Shown in pieces: positions 37,149 to 48,017 of a stretch of DNA of 64,000 nucleotides. The position numbers were made by a program, and so were the translations under genes. The stretch covers positions 12,276,001 through 12,340,000 of the forward strand of contig OZ234501.1 in the NCBI GenBank assembly GCA_965153455.1, read 5' to 3'. Each line of letters begins with the position of its first letter. Within the stretch, counting starts at the first letter, position 1. This stretch comes from Sphagnum compactum. Lineage: Eukaryota > Bryophyta > Sphagnopsida > Sphagnales. Below the pieces are notes generated by a model that made no database searches, was not told where the DNA came from, and saw nothing but the letters and a program-made list of their open reading frames with translations.

Positions 37149-37190
37149 GGGGGAGTTCACAGTGTCCTAAGGACACGGGTACCACGGGTT
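37149..37190 (+). repeat. Internal, decayed Helitron 3' terminus
   Basis: GGGGGAGTTCACAGTG, a perfect 7-bp hairpin (37162-37168 GTGTCCT with 37170-37176 AGGACAC), then GGGTACCAC reproduces the 3' end of both Helitrons in the same orientation as the host element. The final CTAG is missing (the position reads CGGG). The stem differs from the outer hairpin at paired positions, so pairing is kept. It lies 30 bp before the splice acceptor of the captured RPA1 exon. Confidence 0.85.
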
Positions 37191-37220
37191 TCTTTATTTG
37201 GATTATGTGTTGCTTTGCAG

Positions 37221-37766
37221 GATCATCATCATTTTGAACATGGAGATTGTAGCATCTAATGCTGTGCCTCAGGCTACAGGTGGGGTTAAAGTTCAGCAAC
37301 AAAACACATATGGAAGACCCAGTGTTGGTCCTCCCTACCAACCTGCCCCTGTTTATTCAAATAGAGGACCCATTGCCAAGAATGAAGCACCTGCCAGAAT
37401 TGTCCCAATTGCCGCCTTGAATCCATACCAGGGTCGGTGGACTATCAAAGCAAGAGTGACTGCCAAGAGTGATGTCCGTCGTTTCCACAATGCCAGGGGA
37501 GATGGCAAGGTTTTCTCCTTTGACCTTTTGGATGCAGATAATGGAAAGATTCGAGCTACTTGCTTCAACAATGTTGTGGATCAATTCTATGATAAAATTG
37601 ATGTGGGCATGGTGTATTTCATTACAAAGGGTTCTCTAAAGGCAGTAAAGAAAAATTTTAATCATTTAAAAAATGATTGGGAAATATCTGGAGTCATCAT
37701 CAACAGTGGAGCCTTGCTTTGAGGGAGATGGATCAATCCCTCAGCAGCAGTTTCACATTTCGTCAA
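37221..37766 (+). pseudogene. RPA1: Captured exon of replication protein A 70-kDa subunit (DBD-A)
   Basis: RPA1 is the single-stranded-DNA-binding large subunit of replication protein A. The segment begins right after an intron-type acceptor (TTTGCAG, 37220) with IIIILNMEIV. It continues through the linker and into DNA-binding domain A: PIAALNPYQGRWTIKARVT, KVFSFDLLDADNGKIRATCF, VYFITKGSLK and NFNHLKNDWEI. A 2-bp deletion at about 37687 (GAAATATCTGG where GAAATATTTCTGG is expected) shifts the frame. Reading the other frame continues the family sequence (LESSSTVEPCFEGDGSIPQQ) to a plausible donor at 37766/37767. The intron flanks show capture from a genomic gene. It covers only about one third of RPA1 and lacks DBD-B and DBD-C, so no working RPA1 is expected. 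Confidence 0.88.
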
Positions 37767-38168
37767 GTTAGGAATTGGGATCAAGTTTTCTTTGTTATAA
37801 ATATTTTAAAAATAAATATATTTATAAATTTATGATATTGAAAATTTGGTATCTTTTTTGAATTAGTTGACTTTACACTAGGGAAACCAAAAAAATTCCC
37901 AATTTACACTAGAACTTGGGATCCCTTTTGTTTCCTTGGTTACCTTTCCCACAGAATGGACCTCTTCACCTATCTCCCCCCCTTCAACACAACAACCCTC
38001 ATTAAACCAATGACGAAGAGGAAGAGGAGGCCCCTTGGGAGGGCTCGCACGTCTGCCGGAACCGTCTTGCTCGGGAGGGGCACGATCTCGGTTTAAAGGA
38101 AATAAATACGGTTTAAATAAATAAACTGGGGGACTTCACAGTGACCAAAGGTCACGGGTTCCCACTAG

Positions 38169-41100
38169 TTTCAATAATTTCTCGTTGAAACATTATGAAA
38201 CCAACTCATTGCACCCCCCACAAGGGGCTGGAAATCCAGCCACTACGTGTAATATCAAGCCCTAACAAACATCCTTTACATCCATAACGGGCTCAGCAGG
38301 TGGATGCAGATCACTTTTTCATCCATACTAAGAGTGGATGTGGATCGCGGAAATTGTCAGGGAGATTTGGGTGATGTGGCAGCATCGCAGTGGCTGGCCA
38401 GAATAAGTTACAAGTGGTAACCCCCCCGCCTTTCACCAGTGTGAATTGAACGGTCCGTTCTTCAGGATTGGCTTTGTGAGGTATGTCCCATCACAGGCCA
38501 TCAAATGCACGCTGCAGCCGCCCTGAAAATCAGTTACGGATGCATCCGCCGAGAGCAGTCGGGTCACCAAACATAGTCTCGGCGCATACGCACCTCAACC
38601 ATATTCTGTAACCCGGCTGCTCTCACCAGTTACCGGCCTTCTGTTTTCTGCCAGCTATATATACATATAGCCAAAATGTTATATGAAAAAATTAGAAGTT
38701 CTAAAATCATGTGTTTTTAGAGATTTTCAATAGCCAGAATTTGACCAAAATCGTAAGGAAAAACACTAGATTTCTATACGTGGTTCAAGTAGGTAGCCAA
38801 CAATATAAAAGGATGTTTTCAAAAAATTTACTTTCATATTTAGCTTGTAGCCTAAATTTGGCTTTAAAATCTTCCTATAGATCATCACCACTTTGGCTAT
38901 ATTACAAAATTGCCCAAAAACCACTGCTAGTTACCTAGTGTTTTTCATCTCACACACAGAATGAGATACATGTAAAATAATATGTGATATATAACTGAGG
39001 TGTGGAGGTCCAATTAGGAAGAAACACGTCAGCATGTCAGCCCCTAAAGCTGGTTATGAACTTTGGAACATTAGTTTGTACCTGATCAAGACAATTCTGC
39101 ATCCATCCTCCATTTTAGAAAGCCATCCAACCCTATTCAACAAATTTTCATCCCAGAGACCCTCAGATCAAATCAAATCAAATGTCAGAGAGAAATCACA
39201 TCAAATCAAATCACCAGTTGCAATGATAAGTACTCTTCCATTGTCGCCTTGCGCTAGCACATCTGAACAGTGTAGATGCAGTAGGTCTGGTGAGAAGGTA
39301 AATTACATTACCTGCCTTCCAAAGTAAATTTTGATTGTACATAAGACAAAGCCATAAAATCATCCTGTCTTCACCCTGTCTTTGGGCCTCCTTTCACCCC
39401 CTAAACCCTCTTTCAGTGATATCCGTACAACAATGAAATTTTATTAAAGCTAGGAATGAAATGCAGAAACTCAGCATTTAATGCGCAAGGTTCGAAACTA
39501 ATTATAGTAGCTGTACAGGTAGGAGTAGTGAAAACATGTGAAGCAGCAGTGGAGGCGCTCAGGAAAAAGGAGAGTCAGGGTGAACCTCAGTTTATCACAA
39601 GAATTGATGGTTTTCTGAGGTTCCCCACTCCACCCCCCACACCCCCCTTTTCTTGAATGAATGGTAATGTGCTATTTTGCAGGTTTTTCTTTAATCTCAT
39701 CCTCTTTATGACCAAACTTAGGGTTCTGGTGCTATGTTTTCCTTACATTACGACAACTTTATAGTTACATTACTTTAACTGTTTACTTACTTAGTTTTAG
39801 GTCTTGAAGTATCTATATCAATTACAAACACAAGCAAAAGCCAAGATGAATAAAAATCTGTCTAAAACATAATAGTATAAGAATTACCTTTTTCAAGACG
39901 TGGGGTGTGTAAAAAAGTGGGGCATTTTTATTTTTTTTTGTAGGTCAACCTAAGGTCTTTAATTTTGGTTGCAAATGCAATTTACCCCCACTAAGCTTCC
40001 ACTTCAAAAAAAGAATGGAAGGTTAATCTTTTAAAAAATTCCTCGTTGAAAAATGAAAACCTTTTAAATAAGTAAGGACTCTAATTTTTACAAACAATAT
40101 CCACATTCATGGCTTCCATAATTAATTACATTGGGACCCATCCTTCAATAGGCACAAAAAGTGGGCCTGACCTTCTACATTTTGGTTTACTACATCATTT
40201 CACACTCTTTGATTTGAAAACAAATCTTAAACAAAAGTAGTTTGAATGTCATGATCATATAATCATACTGTGGCTAGCTTGGGTCTAACTGGATATTTCA
40301 TCATAAATTTCTAAATTTTATGCAATAAATGACAAATTTGGAGGCTTTCAAATTTTTGTTAGTTATGTGGGGATATGATCAATTGATTTTCCATTATAGG
40401 TCATCAAGTATGCACATGGAATTACTCATATTTTAGAGATTTATTTGGGTTATGAGTTCATAAAAATTGGTCAAAATTTTATGAGATTAAACTAAACAGC
40501 CATAAACAATACAAAACCAATTCCCAATTCAAAAGACCCAAAACTTATGTCCTGTATTGTACCTATGGCCTACAACAACACTTCTTTGCCAAATATTTAG
40601 TTATTTATTTATTAAAAAAGGTTTGGCAATTTCAAATTTAATTTTCTAAAATTTCAACATTTCAGGAATAAGGATGCAAAGTACACTTTGTGTTATGAAT
40701 TTGTAATAGTAACCCAATGGTTGGGCCAATAAATATATTGGCACAAGTTGGGAGTTTGGTTCTCAACAATTTTCACAAATATAAATAATAATAATAATAA
40801 TAAATTGGTTAGACATTCTACGAATTATTTTGTATGTAAATCGGTTGTAGGTACATATACATTGAACTTAAATATACAACTTGCTAGACATCTTCAAAAT
40901 TACACTCAACATTTTTCCTACATATTTTACCAAATTTTAATGTTTGTCAAAAATACATTTGAAATACATATAGATAGTATGTATATGTAAAACAAAGATC
41001 AAATTTCATCTTCAAATTACATGTTGTACAGATGTTGTATTTTGTTGCGTGGAACTCATCTTCCCCTTCATTACATTGTCCAAATTGTGCAATCTTGAAA

Positions 41101-41250
41101 TCGTCATATAAGTATGGTTAGTAGAAAGCAAAATAAATTTTGTCAAAAAACTTTGCCTCTACAGGAATGAGGTACAAGAACATCCAAGCTTGAACCCTAG
41201 GTATCGAATGCAATTTTTTGACACATCACCTTTTCATGTTGTAGAGATGA
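38169..41250. other. Intergenic DNA between Helitron and Ty3 element
   Basis: A GC-rich patch at about 38290-38650 contains a 14-bp inverted repeat with one mismatch (38551-38564 GAGAGCAGTCGGGT, 38611-38624). A dispersed-repeat copy lies at 38730-38935. Exon-like segments at about 39221-39297 and 39470-39655 are open and less AT-rich but unrecognised. The rest is AT-rich, with an (ATA)n run near 40785-40803. Confidence 0.45.
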
Positions 41251-41317
41251 TTCCATACATGTGAATGATATTACACAACATATTCACAACTCATTGCCCT
41301 AGGTCTACTATTTCATA

Positions 41318-41767
41318 CTAGTGGGTACCCGTGACCTTTGGACACTGTGAAGTCCCCCGGTTTCTTTAAACCAAGAGAGACACACACAAAGGCGCAAAGC
41401 AGCTATTTTTATTTTATTTTTTTAATTTATTGTGATGAAAATTCGTTGAAAAGTCCCCCATGAAAACATACATGGTGAAGCGAGCATTTTGGAAAATTTT
41501 CAAATAAATAAATAAATCGCCACATAAAAAAATAAATTTTGCTTTGATGTCTGTGCGGGGAGACGAAGGATCCAGCGAGCGTGTGTCTCTCCGCCACCAT
41601 GACCCGCACCTGGCCTGAAATGTTCCAGCGCCAGGTGCGGCTCATTTCGAGACCTCGTTTCTATCATTTGGGGGGTTGCAGAATTGGCATCGCAGAGACT
41701 GTTAACGGGTCTGAATGGACAGGTTCATACAGACATACTTACAAACCAAGTGAATTAATATATAGGA
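41318..41767 (-). mobile_element. Small non-autonomous Helitron (450 bp)
   Basis: On the minus strand it begins TCCTATATATTAATTCACTT and ends GGGTACCCACTAG, with the hairpin GTGTCC-AAA-GGTCAC (41345-41331; one mismatch) 13 nt before the end. The empty site in the right LTR reads TTTCATATGTCTAATGC. Here TTTCATA is followed by the element and then TGTATAATGC, so insertion was exactly between A and T without duplication. Inside is an 11-bp perfect inverted repeat (41604-41614 CCGCACCTGGC with 41630-41640). It has no coding potential. It is the same family as 36304-38168 by its ends, with an unrelated interior. Confidence 0.95.
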
Positions 41768-42342
41768 TGTATAATGCTTATATTACTTAGATCTCCTTGA
41801 AACATGCATTATACAAAATACATTTGTACTAATCTAAAAATTGGATTGATCCAACTAAGATAATCTACTTATAATGAGGATTGCTTGTAAAGAAGTTGGA
41901 TCAGCTCTCCCCGAACCTTCTTAGTAGGCCATCTTTATCTTACACAAATTCGGCTTTCACAACCCACAAAATTTTTCAACAATCTACTCAAGCTTATACA
42001 AGGATGAAAGAGAAACCTAGCCCAAAACAAATTTCCCTTTTTCGATCATTTGATACCCTATCTCCCAAGGGTTCCCAAATAACAAGTTTTAGTTTCTCAA
42101 ATGCCAACCCCACAGATTCCCTTCAAACTGAATTTCATTTAGACCGGCCATATTAGTCCCTTAGGGAGTTTCATCACTTCCACCTCTTTGCACCTTTATT
42201 CATACATCCTAACTTTATGCTTCTAAACCCAACTTCAATACATAGTGAAATGTTATTTGGAGTTGGAATGCACAAACTATGGCTAAAGGCATTCCTCCCA
42301 ACAACCTTTAATCTTGACAAATAACATAGAATCACACTCTTA

Positions 42343-42979
42343 GGTCAAAGTATGGTTGGGGTACCCAAAAAGATTGTTACATTTTATATTCACTGGACCC
42401 CTTCACTTAAACATGTTGAACCTTAATGATATATTCATATTGAAGGTTTGATTTTATTCATAGATAGATACATTACAGAGGTACTATTATATACAGAGAA
42501 TGTCAAATTTGAACAAGTTTAAGGATTCCTACCAAGTCCTTGAAAAAAATCTAGGACTTTGTTGCATTAAAAAAAAGTTCAAGGACTCATAAAGAATGTC
42601 TAAACAATTTTGTTTGGCCCAAGATTTTTACCACAAATACTTTATGTGTTAACGTGTATAAAATGCATGAATGTGACAAGAATCAAATGCCTTATTACAA
42701 TGTAAAAAGTTTCAAAAAGTCAAAATTTTGAGAATTTTGGGCCATTGATAAAAACATTGCTCACATTGGATAAATTTTACTATTCTCACTTTTATAAATG
42801 AAAACAATAAATACTTTAGAAGCCTACATAAAATTTGGAACAAAATTATTTCATTTGACATGAGAATGAAGGGTGAAATGTAAGGCATGTCATGGGAAGA
42901 ATGAAGAAAAAGGTAAATTTGAGAGTGTTAGGAATGAATCCTTATGTTTCAAAGGGGGTACCCCACTCATGCTTGGACC
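42343..42979. mobile_element. Non-autonomous TIR element (637 bp) in the LTR
   Basis: Inverted ends of about 24 bp with four mismatches: left GGTCAAAGTATGG then TTGGGGTACCC, right (complement) GGTCCAAGCATGA then GTGGGGTACCC. Each holds a KpnI-like GGTACC. Flanks CTCTTA (42337-42342) and CTCTTG (42980-42985) look like a target duplication; the right LTR has a single CTCTTAC at this place. It has no transposase. Superfamily is uncertain (hAT or Mutator relatives are possible). Confidence 0.82.
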
Positions 42980-43734
42980 CTCTTGCAAACTGCTATTTTC
43001 AACCATCAAACTCCACAGAAAAATAAAATAAAAGAAGGTGTTTAGCATTTAGAACCTTGTTCCATTTATCTTCCAAGTTTGTTCTCTAATGCAGCAACCA
43101 AGCCCACCATTTCCAAAGAAACATGAAGAATGTCAAACAACACTCATCAAACCCACCGTCCTCCATATTCCGCAAAGTAAACACACACCACACCACTTTT
43201 GGCCTAATTAACTTGCAACAAACACCACAAAAACAACTCCCAATCCACATAATGAGAAATATCATCATCAACCAACATGTCTTCTATTTTTTTTTGCATT
43301 CAACATCCTAATCCACAACACCATTACGTTTTCATCCTAATCACTAATAGAAATCAGCCAAAATGTAATCATTCCATTTACGACTACATGTGACTTGTAG
43401 TCATTAGCGACTAGATTTGGGAACATTTGCAACTACAAGACCATATTTCAACTATTTTGGTCACTCTCACAACTATGATGCAACTATTAGAAATTTCATC
43501 CTATTGATTGGATCAATTTTACATTTATTTTCATCCATTAATAGGTTGATATGTCCCATTAATCGCAATAGTCACGAAATAAGTTGCATCCTAAAGGTAT
43601 TCTACAATTATATAGGGGTGTATTTTAATGTATGTATTAAAATTATATATATATATATATAAAGATATATATATATATATAATATGCATCGTATGTATAT
43701 TGTTCATATAATGAATCTCAAAATTAATATTTGA

Positions 43735-44735
43735 ACTTTTAATTTTTTATTCATCTGAAAATTGATATTTAAATTCTGAAAATTATTATTTTAATTTAAA
43801 AATATATATTAGAATTTGAAACTTGATATTTGAATCAGAAAATTATTATTTTAATGGTTTAAAACGTTATTTGAATTTCAAATTTTTCATTTGAATATGA
43901 TATTTTCAATTTAAATTCAAAAAGGCTTATTTGATCTAAAAATTGATATTTGAATTCTAAATTAATATTTTTGAATCCAAACGTTAATATTCAATTAAAA
44001 ATTATTATTGATCATAAAAATGGACATTTTAATTTTGAATATATTTATATGAATATGAAAATTTCTATTTCGACTCTAAACATTACGAATTTAAATTTCA
44101 AATAATTATTTGATTTGAACTTGAAATTTGAATTCCAAATTATTATTTTGGATTCTCAAAATTAATACTCCAAGTCTGAAAAATTATTAATCGAATCTAA
44201 AAATGGACATTTCAATTTTGAATATTGTTATTTGAATATGAAAAGTGACGTTTCAATCCTGCAAATTGTTATTTAAATTCAAAAAAATTATTTGATCTAA
44301 AAATTGATATTTGAACTCTAAATTATTACTTTCGAATCTAAAAATTAATATTTCAATTCAAAAACTTTATTTAGTCTAAAAACTAACATTTTGATCTAAA
44401 ATATTTTTATTTGGACTTGAAATTTGATATTTGAATTCTCAAGTTTAAAATTTCAATTTTAAGAAACTATTTGACTTGAAAGTTAAAATTTGAATTCCAA
44501 TTTATTATTTTGGATTTCGAAATTAATCTTTCAATTCAGAAAATTGTTAATTGAGTCTTAAAATGGAAATTTTAATTTTGAATATTATAATTTGAATCTG
44601 AAAATTGAAATTCCAATTCTGAAATTTGTTATTTAACTTCAAAAAATATTTGATCTAAAAATTGATATTTGAATTCTGAATTATTATGTTGGAATGTTAA
44701 ATTTATATTTTAATTCAAACAATTATTGATTGAGT
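43735..44735. repeat. AT-rich tandem repeat with about 180-bp period
   Basis: The phrase TTTGATCTAAAAATTGATAT or its variant TTTGACTTGAAAGTTAAAAT recurs near 43929, 44106, 44287, 44467 and 44644, a spacing of 177-181 bp. The two variants alternate, giving a higher-order dimer of about 358 bp. A second phrase, ATGGACATTTTAATTTTGAA, recurs at about 44021, 44204 and 44562. It lies within the CACTA-like element. Confidence 0.75.
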
Positions 44736-45894
44736 TTTAAGGGTTTTCTCTACTAATGTTATCCATAATAAATCACTTTCATAAATAATTATAAATGATT
44801 ATGCTTATTAAATCTAAGTTACACTAAATAATTATTGTTATAATATATATTTGTATATTATATCATTTGTATTCTTATATTAGAATAAATAAATTAGTAT
44901 AATTAATGTGACATTACTTTAAAATCATTGTAATTATTTCAGATAAGAATTAATTAGTATGGGCATAATTATTTTCTAATTGAACATAATTATTCACACT
45001 TTGTAATTTATAACTTTAAACCTAAATTAAAAATTTGGAAAAACTATAGTGTAATTAAAATAATTATTTTATTTATTTTAATTTCACGAGTTATTGTATA
45101 GTAGTATTATTATTTTAATTATGTGATTAATCATCTACAATAAATATTTTATAGTAATTTTACAATAATTATGAAAATTAATGTTATGTTTAACAAATCA
45201 TTGTACTTATAGTTTAAAATTACCAAGAAAAAAAATTTACTTGACCTAAATAATTTTTACAACAATAATTGTAATTATAAAATAAGTAATGTAATTAATT
45301 AAATAATAATTTTTCAAAAATTCGTTAATTTCTAATAACAATTGTTAATTCATTACTTATAATTTTAACATGAATATTTAAAATATATTTACATTAATTA
45401 TATTATATATAATTTGATCAGATTTAATAAAATATTTTAAAATATTTTACTTATTTAATTATTTATGAGTTGTGTATTAATAACTTGTGAGTAATTAGAT
45501 AGCTAATTTGTTAAATATTAAGAAGTTATTACTTATTTAAGTAATTGATAATGAATATTGAATATTTGTAGGGTATAATTTATAATTTAAATATATGTGA
45601 ATTTAATCATTATTAATTAAATGATTATCTAGTTATCTAGTACTTGAATTGTTTAAAAATCTAAAAACTAAAAAAGTAAGGCATGAAGAAAGTTTTGGAA
45701 TTACAATTTAGTTTGTGAGGAAGTTGCAAGTTCAAAATTTATTCCATATTGTTTGTTTTTCATTCCTATTTTGAACATTATATAAACAAGGGGGTGTGGT
45801 CATCCAATTTCACATTAAAAAATTTGTGCACATGGGATGAGCTAATCAAAAAACTCAACCCAAAACAAAAAAACAAATTATGCACATTTCTAAA

Positions 45895-46130
45895 ATATTT
45901 ACCTTCCCAACCTACTTATCTACTTAGCTATGTAGGTACCTAGTTTGACCTACCCAATTAAGTTGACCTACATACCTACCTACCTAAGTACCTACCTATA
46001 TGAGTAGGTATTTAACCTGGGAACGTAAAACCTACCTACCTATTTTCTAACCTAAATAGGTAGGTTGGTATGTAGCCTAGGTTTATAGGATTTATTTATG
46101 TACGTACCTAGGTACCTACCAACCTAATAT
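45895..46130. repeat. Degenerate ACCT/AGGT simple repeat
   Basis: Runs of CCTACCTACCTA and the complementary TAGGTAGGT occur on both sides, so the segment could form imperfect hairpins. It is inside the CACTA-like element. Confidence 0.7.
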
Positions 46131-46578
46131 TAATATTTTTATTAAATTTTTTAATGCCACATGGCATACTTACATTGGGCCACGTGTCATAATATAAAAT
46201 CATCCAAGTATTTGAATTGAACGTCCTAGATTATTTCAAAATACTAATAATAATTTTTTTTAAATAATCAAATATTAAAACACGTGGCAACACATCATTT
46301 GCCCTCAATTGTAACCAAAATAGTTGCATCTTAGTTGCATGTGACAATACGTATACAATGGAGTCAAAGGATGAGATGTATTTGTTGACTTTTTCTTTCA
46401 TACAATACCCTTTATCATTTGCGACTAGTTTATCACATGCGACTTGTCTTAGGAAACTAAAGGGATTTTAGTTGCAAAATGACTCTTACGACTAAAATTT
46501 AGTCGCAAAGACTAGTAAAAAATACATGCTTTTCTTCTTGTGAACATTTTAAAAAATTTCACCTCCTTTCATCCCACA

Positions 46579-47660
46579 TATGTGACAACTCCCTTTCAAA
46601 TTTAGATGTGTCCCCATAGTTATGGTTAATTACGCTTCTGGGAAGTACAGTTGTAAATCCGCCTAAGATGATCCCACTATTGATCATCCTTACCTTTGAT
46701 AATACACTTTCTTCTACCATCATCCTGCTGCATACCAACAGTTCATCCATATATCCCACGAACAAGCAAGTTCCTTCCCAACTCCTTGGACCAAAGTTTT
46801 TTTCTTACTTGGTTTTTTCATTTTAATTAAATCAATGCCAAGCTAAAAGGAAGGAAACACTTGTTTTCCTTTCCGAAATGCATATGTCTTCTTCTATTGC
46901 ACTTGCGCTTGCGCATTGTTGCTCAACACTAACTTATACATCTTAGAAATAAGTTGCATTTTTAAAAATCATTTGCTTAGTCAATTGATCTATGCCCATC
47001 TCTTCATCGAATGTCTATGCATGCAAAGTTAATTGTCAACTTTTAGTCTGGGAGTCCACCTAGTTAGCACCATAAATGGAAAGAAGTTGATGTTTGCTTA
47101 AATCCCACATTTGTATCCAAATAGTACCTTAAGCAAATGCAGATCCCAGGTACTTGAATTCTCCTAGAATGTGGCCATCACTGCAATTCCATGTTTAATG
47201 GTTTTGATCAACCTCTTAGCCATCCCGTTACATTGAGGCCACTATGGTGTGGTATATTGATGGTGAATACCATAAACCTTGCACAAGTTATCAAATTCAG
47301 CAAACCATTGACCACCATTGTTGATGAAAATAAATTTAAGTACCTGGAATTTGCAAATATTCATGCTTCCAAAAATCTGGCAATTATTTTTGTTGTGTAA
47401 TTAGGTTCGACTTTCACTTCACACCATTCAAAATAGTGGTCAATCATGACGAAAATATATTTGCTTCCATCATTGGTCTTTGGAAATGGGCCTACAATAT
47501 CAAGTGCAAACTCTATAAAAATAGGTCGCATATTGGGATGTTTCCACATTAGATTTAATGATTCCAGTTCTCCTCACTAGTTGGCATTCTTTACATGTTT
47601 CTGACTTGTTTGGTGTGATTGTGCCAATAAAATCACTTACAAACTTCTGCTAGTGTTCGT
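46579..47660 (-). pseudogene. Ty3 integrase remnant
   Basis: The core motif DIVGPFPKTNDGSKYIFVMI then DH (47361-47549) is the start of the integrase catalytic core, with the first Asp of DDE visible. Upstream on the minus strand a KECQ motif (about 47600) matches the second half of the HHCC zinc-binding domain. Downstream, 46579-46765 encodes a C-terminal pol fragment without known motif. Stops interrupt the frame. Confidence 0.8.
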
Positions 47661-48017
47661 TGTTCTCCAAAATGCCCAATTTCCTTATGCATCTCTGAAA
47701 CAATGTTATTCCTTTCATCAAGCTTTGGCACCATCGTCTCTTTAAAATATAATTTATCCCCGATAAAAATATAGTTTGTAGCCTACCTTTTGATCCGCAA
47801 GATTTTTATTCATTAACACCAAGAGGTGTCTACTTAATCTATAAGAATTATAAGCAGTTGAGGTCACACCAAATATCTCGATGTTGTTATTCACCACCTT
47901 CACATGCATTGTTGTCATCAATATTGTCCTTTTGATCACTGAATGAATCAGCGTCCACCATCAATTAAGCTTCTGTTGCTAACTCCCAACATATATCTTT
48001 GCTCACAGTTGGTTTAC

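Larger units (their letters stand above)
36304..38168 (+). mobile_element. Non-autonomous Helitron with captured RPA1 exon (1865 bp)
   Basis: The 5' end is TC followed by TTATATATAAATTCACTTGG. The 3' end has a hairpin, GTGACC-AAA-GGTCAC (38141-38155), then 13 nt ending in CTAG (38165-38168). It is inserted between A (36303) and T (38169) with no target duplication. These are the diagnostic Helitron hallmarks: 5'-TC, a subterminal hairpin, CTRR-3' and an A|T site. A second Helitron in the window (41318-41767, minus) shares both ends: TATATA and AATTCACTTGG at the 5' side, and GGGGGACTTCACAGTG plus hairpin and CACTAG at the 3' side. The interior encodes no Rep/helicase. It carries exon-like segments, including an RPA1 exon, and an internal decayed copy of the 3' terminus. 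Confidence 0.93.
43342..46542. mobile_element. CACTA-like (CMC) non-autonomous element, about 3.2 kb
   Basis: The left end is CACTAATAGAAATCAGCC; the right end, complemented, is CACAAGAAGAAAAGCATG. These are degenerate CACTA-type termini, flanked by AAT and AAC (a 3-bp duplication with one difference). Subterminal regions are rich in GCGACTA/TGCAACTA words on both strands (43380-43440; 46425-46515), typical of CACTA transposase-binding arrays. The interior is extremely AT-rich with tandem repeats and no transposase. The right LTR lacks this segment, which supports an insertion. Exact ends may shift by a few bases. Confidence 0.72.
41251..46578 (-). repeat. 3' LTR (left), carrying three insertions
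   Basis: It aligns with 53090-54111 in four blocks: 41251-41317, 41768-42342, 42980-43341 and 46543-46578. The gaps are the 450-bp Helitron, the 637-bp TIR element and the 3.2-kb CACTA-like element. The right LTR supplies the uninterrupted sequence at each junction. Confidence 0.88.

Noticed and set aside
37221-37766. RPA sequence as the Helitron's own accessory RPA gene
   Set aside because: The segment is bounded by intron-type splice sites and closely matches host RPA1 DBD-A, so capture of a host exon is the simpler reading. Not fully excluded without the parental gene.
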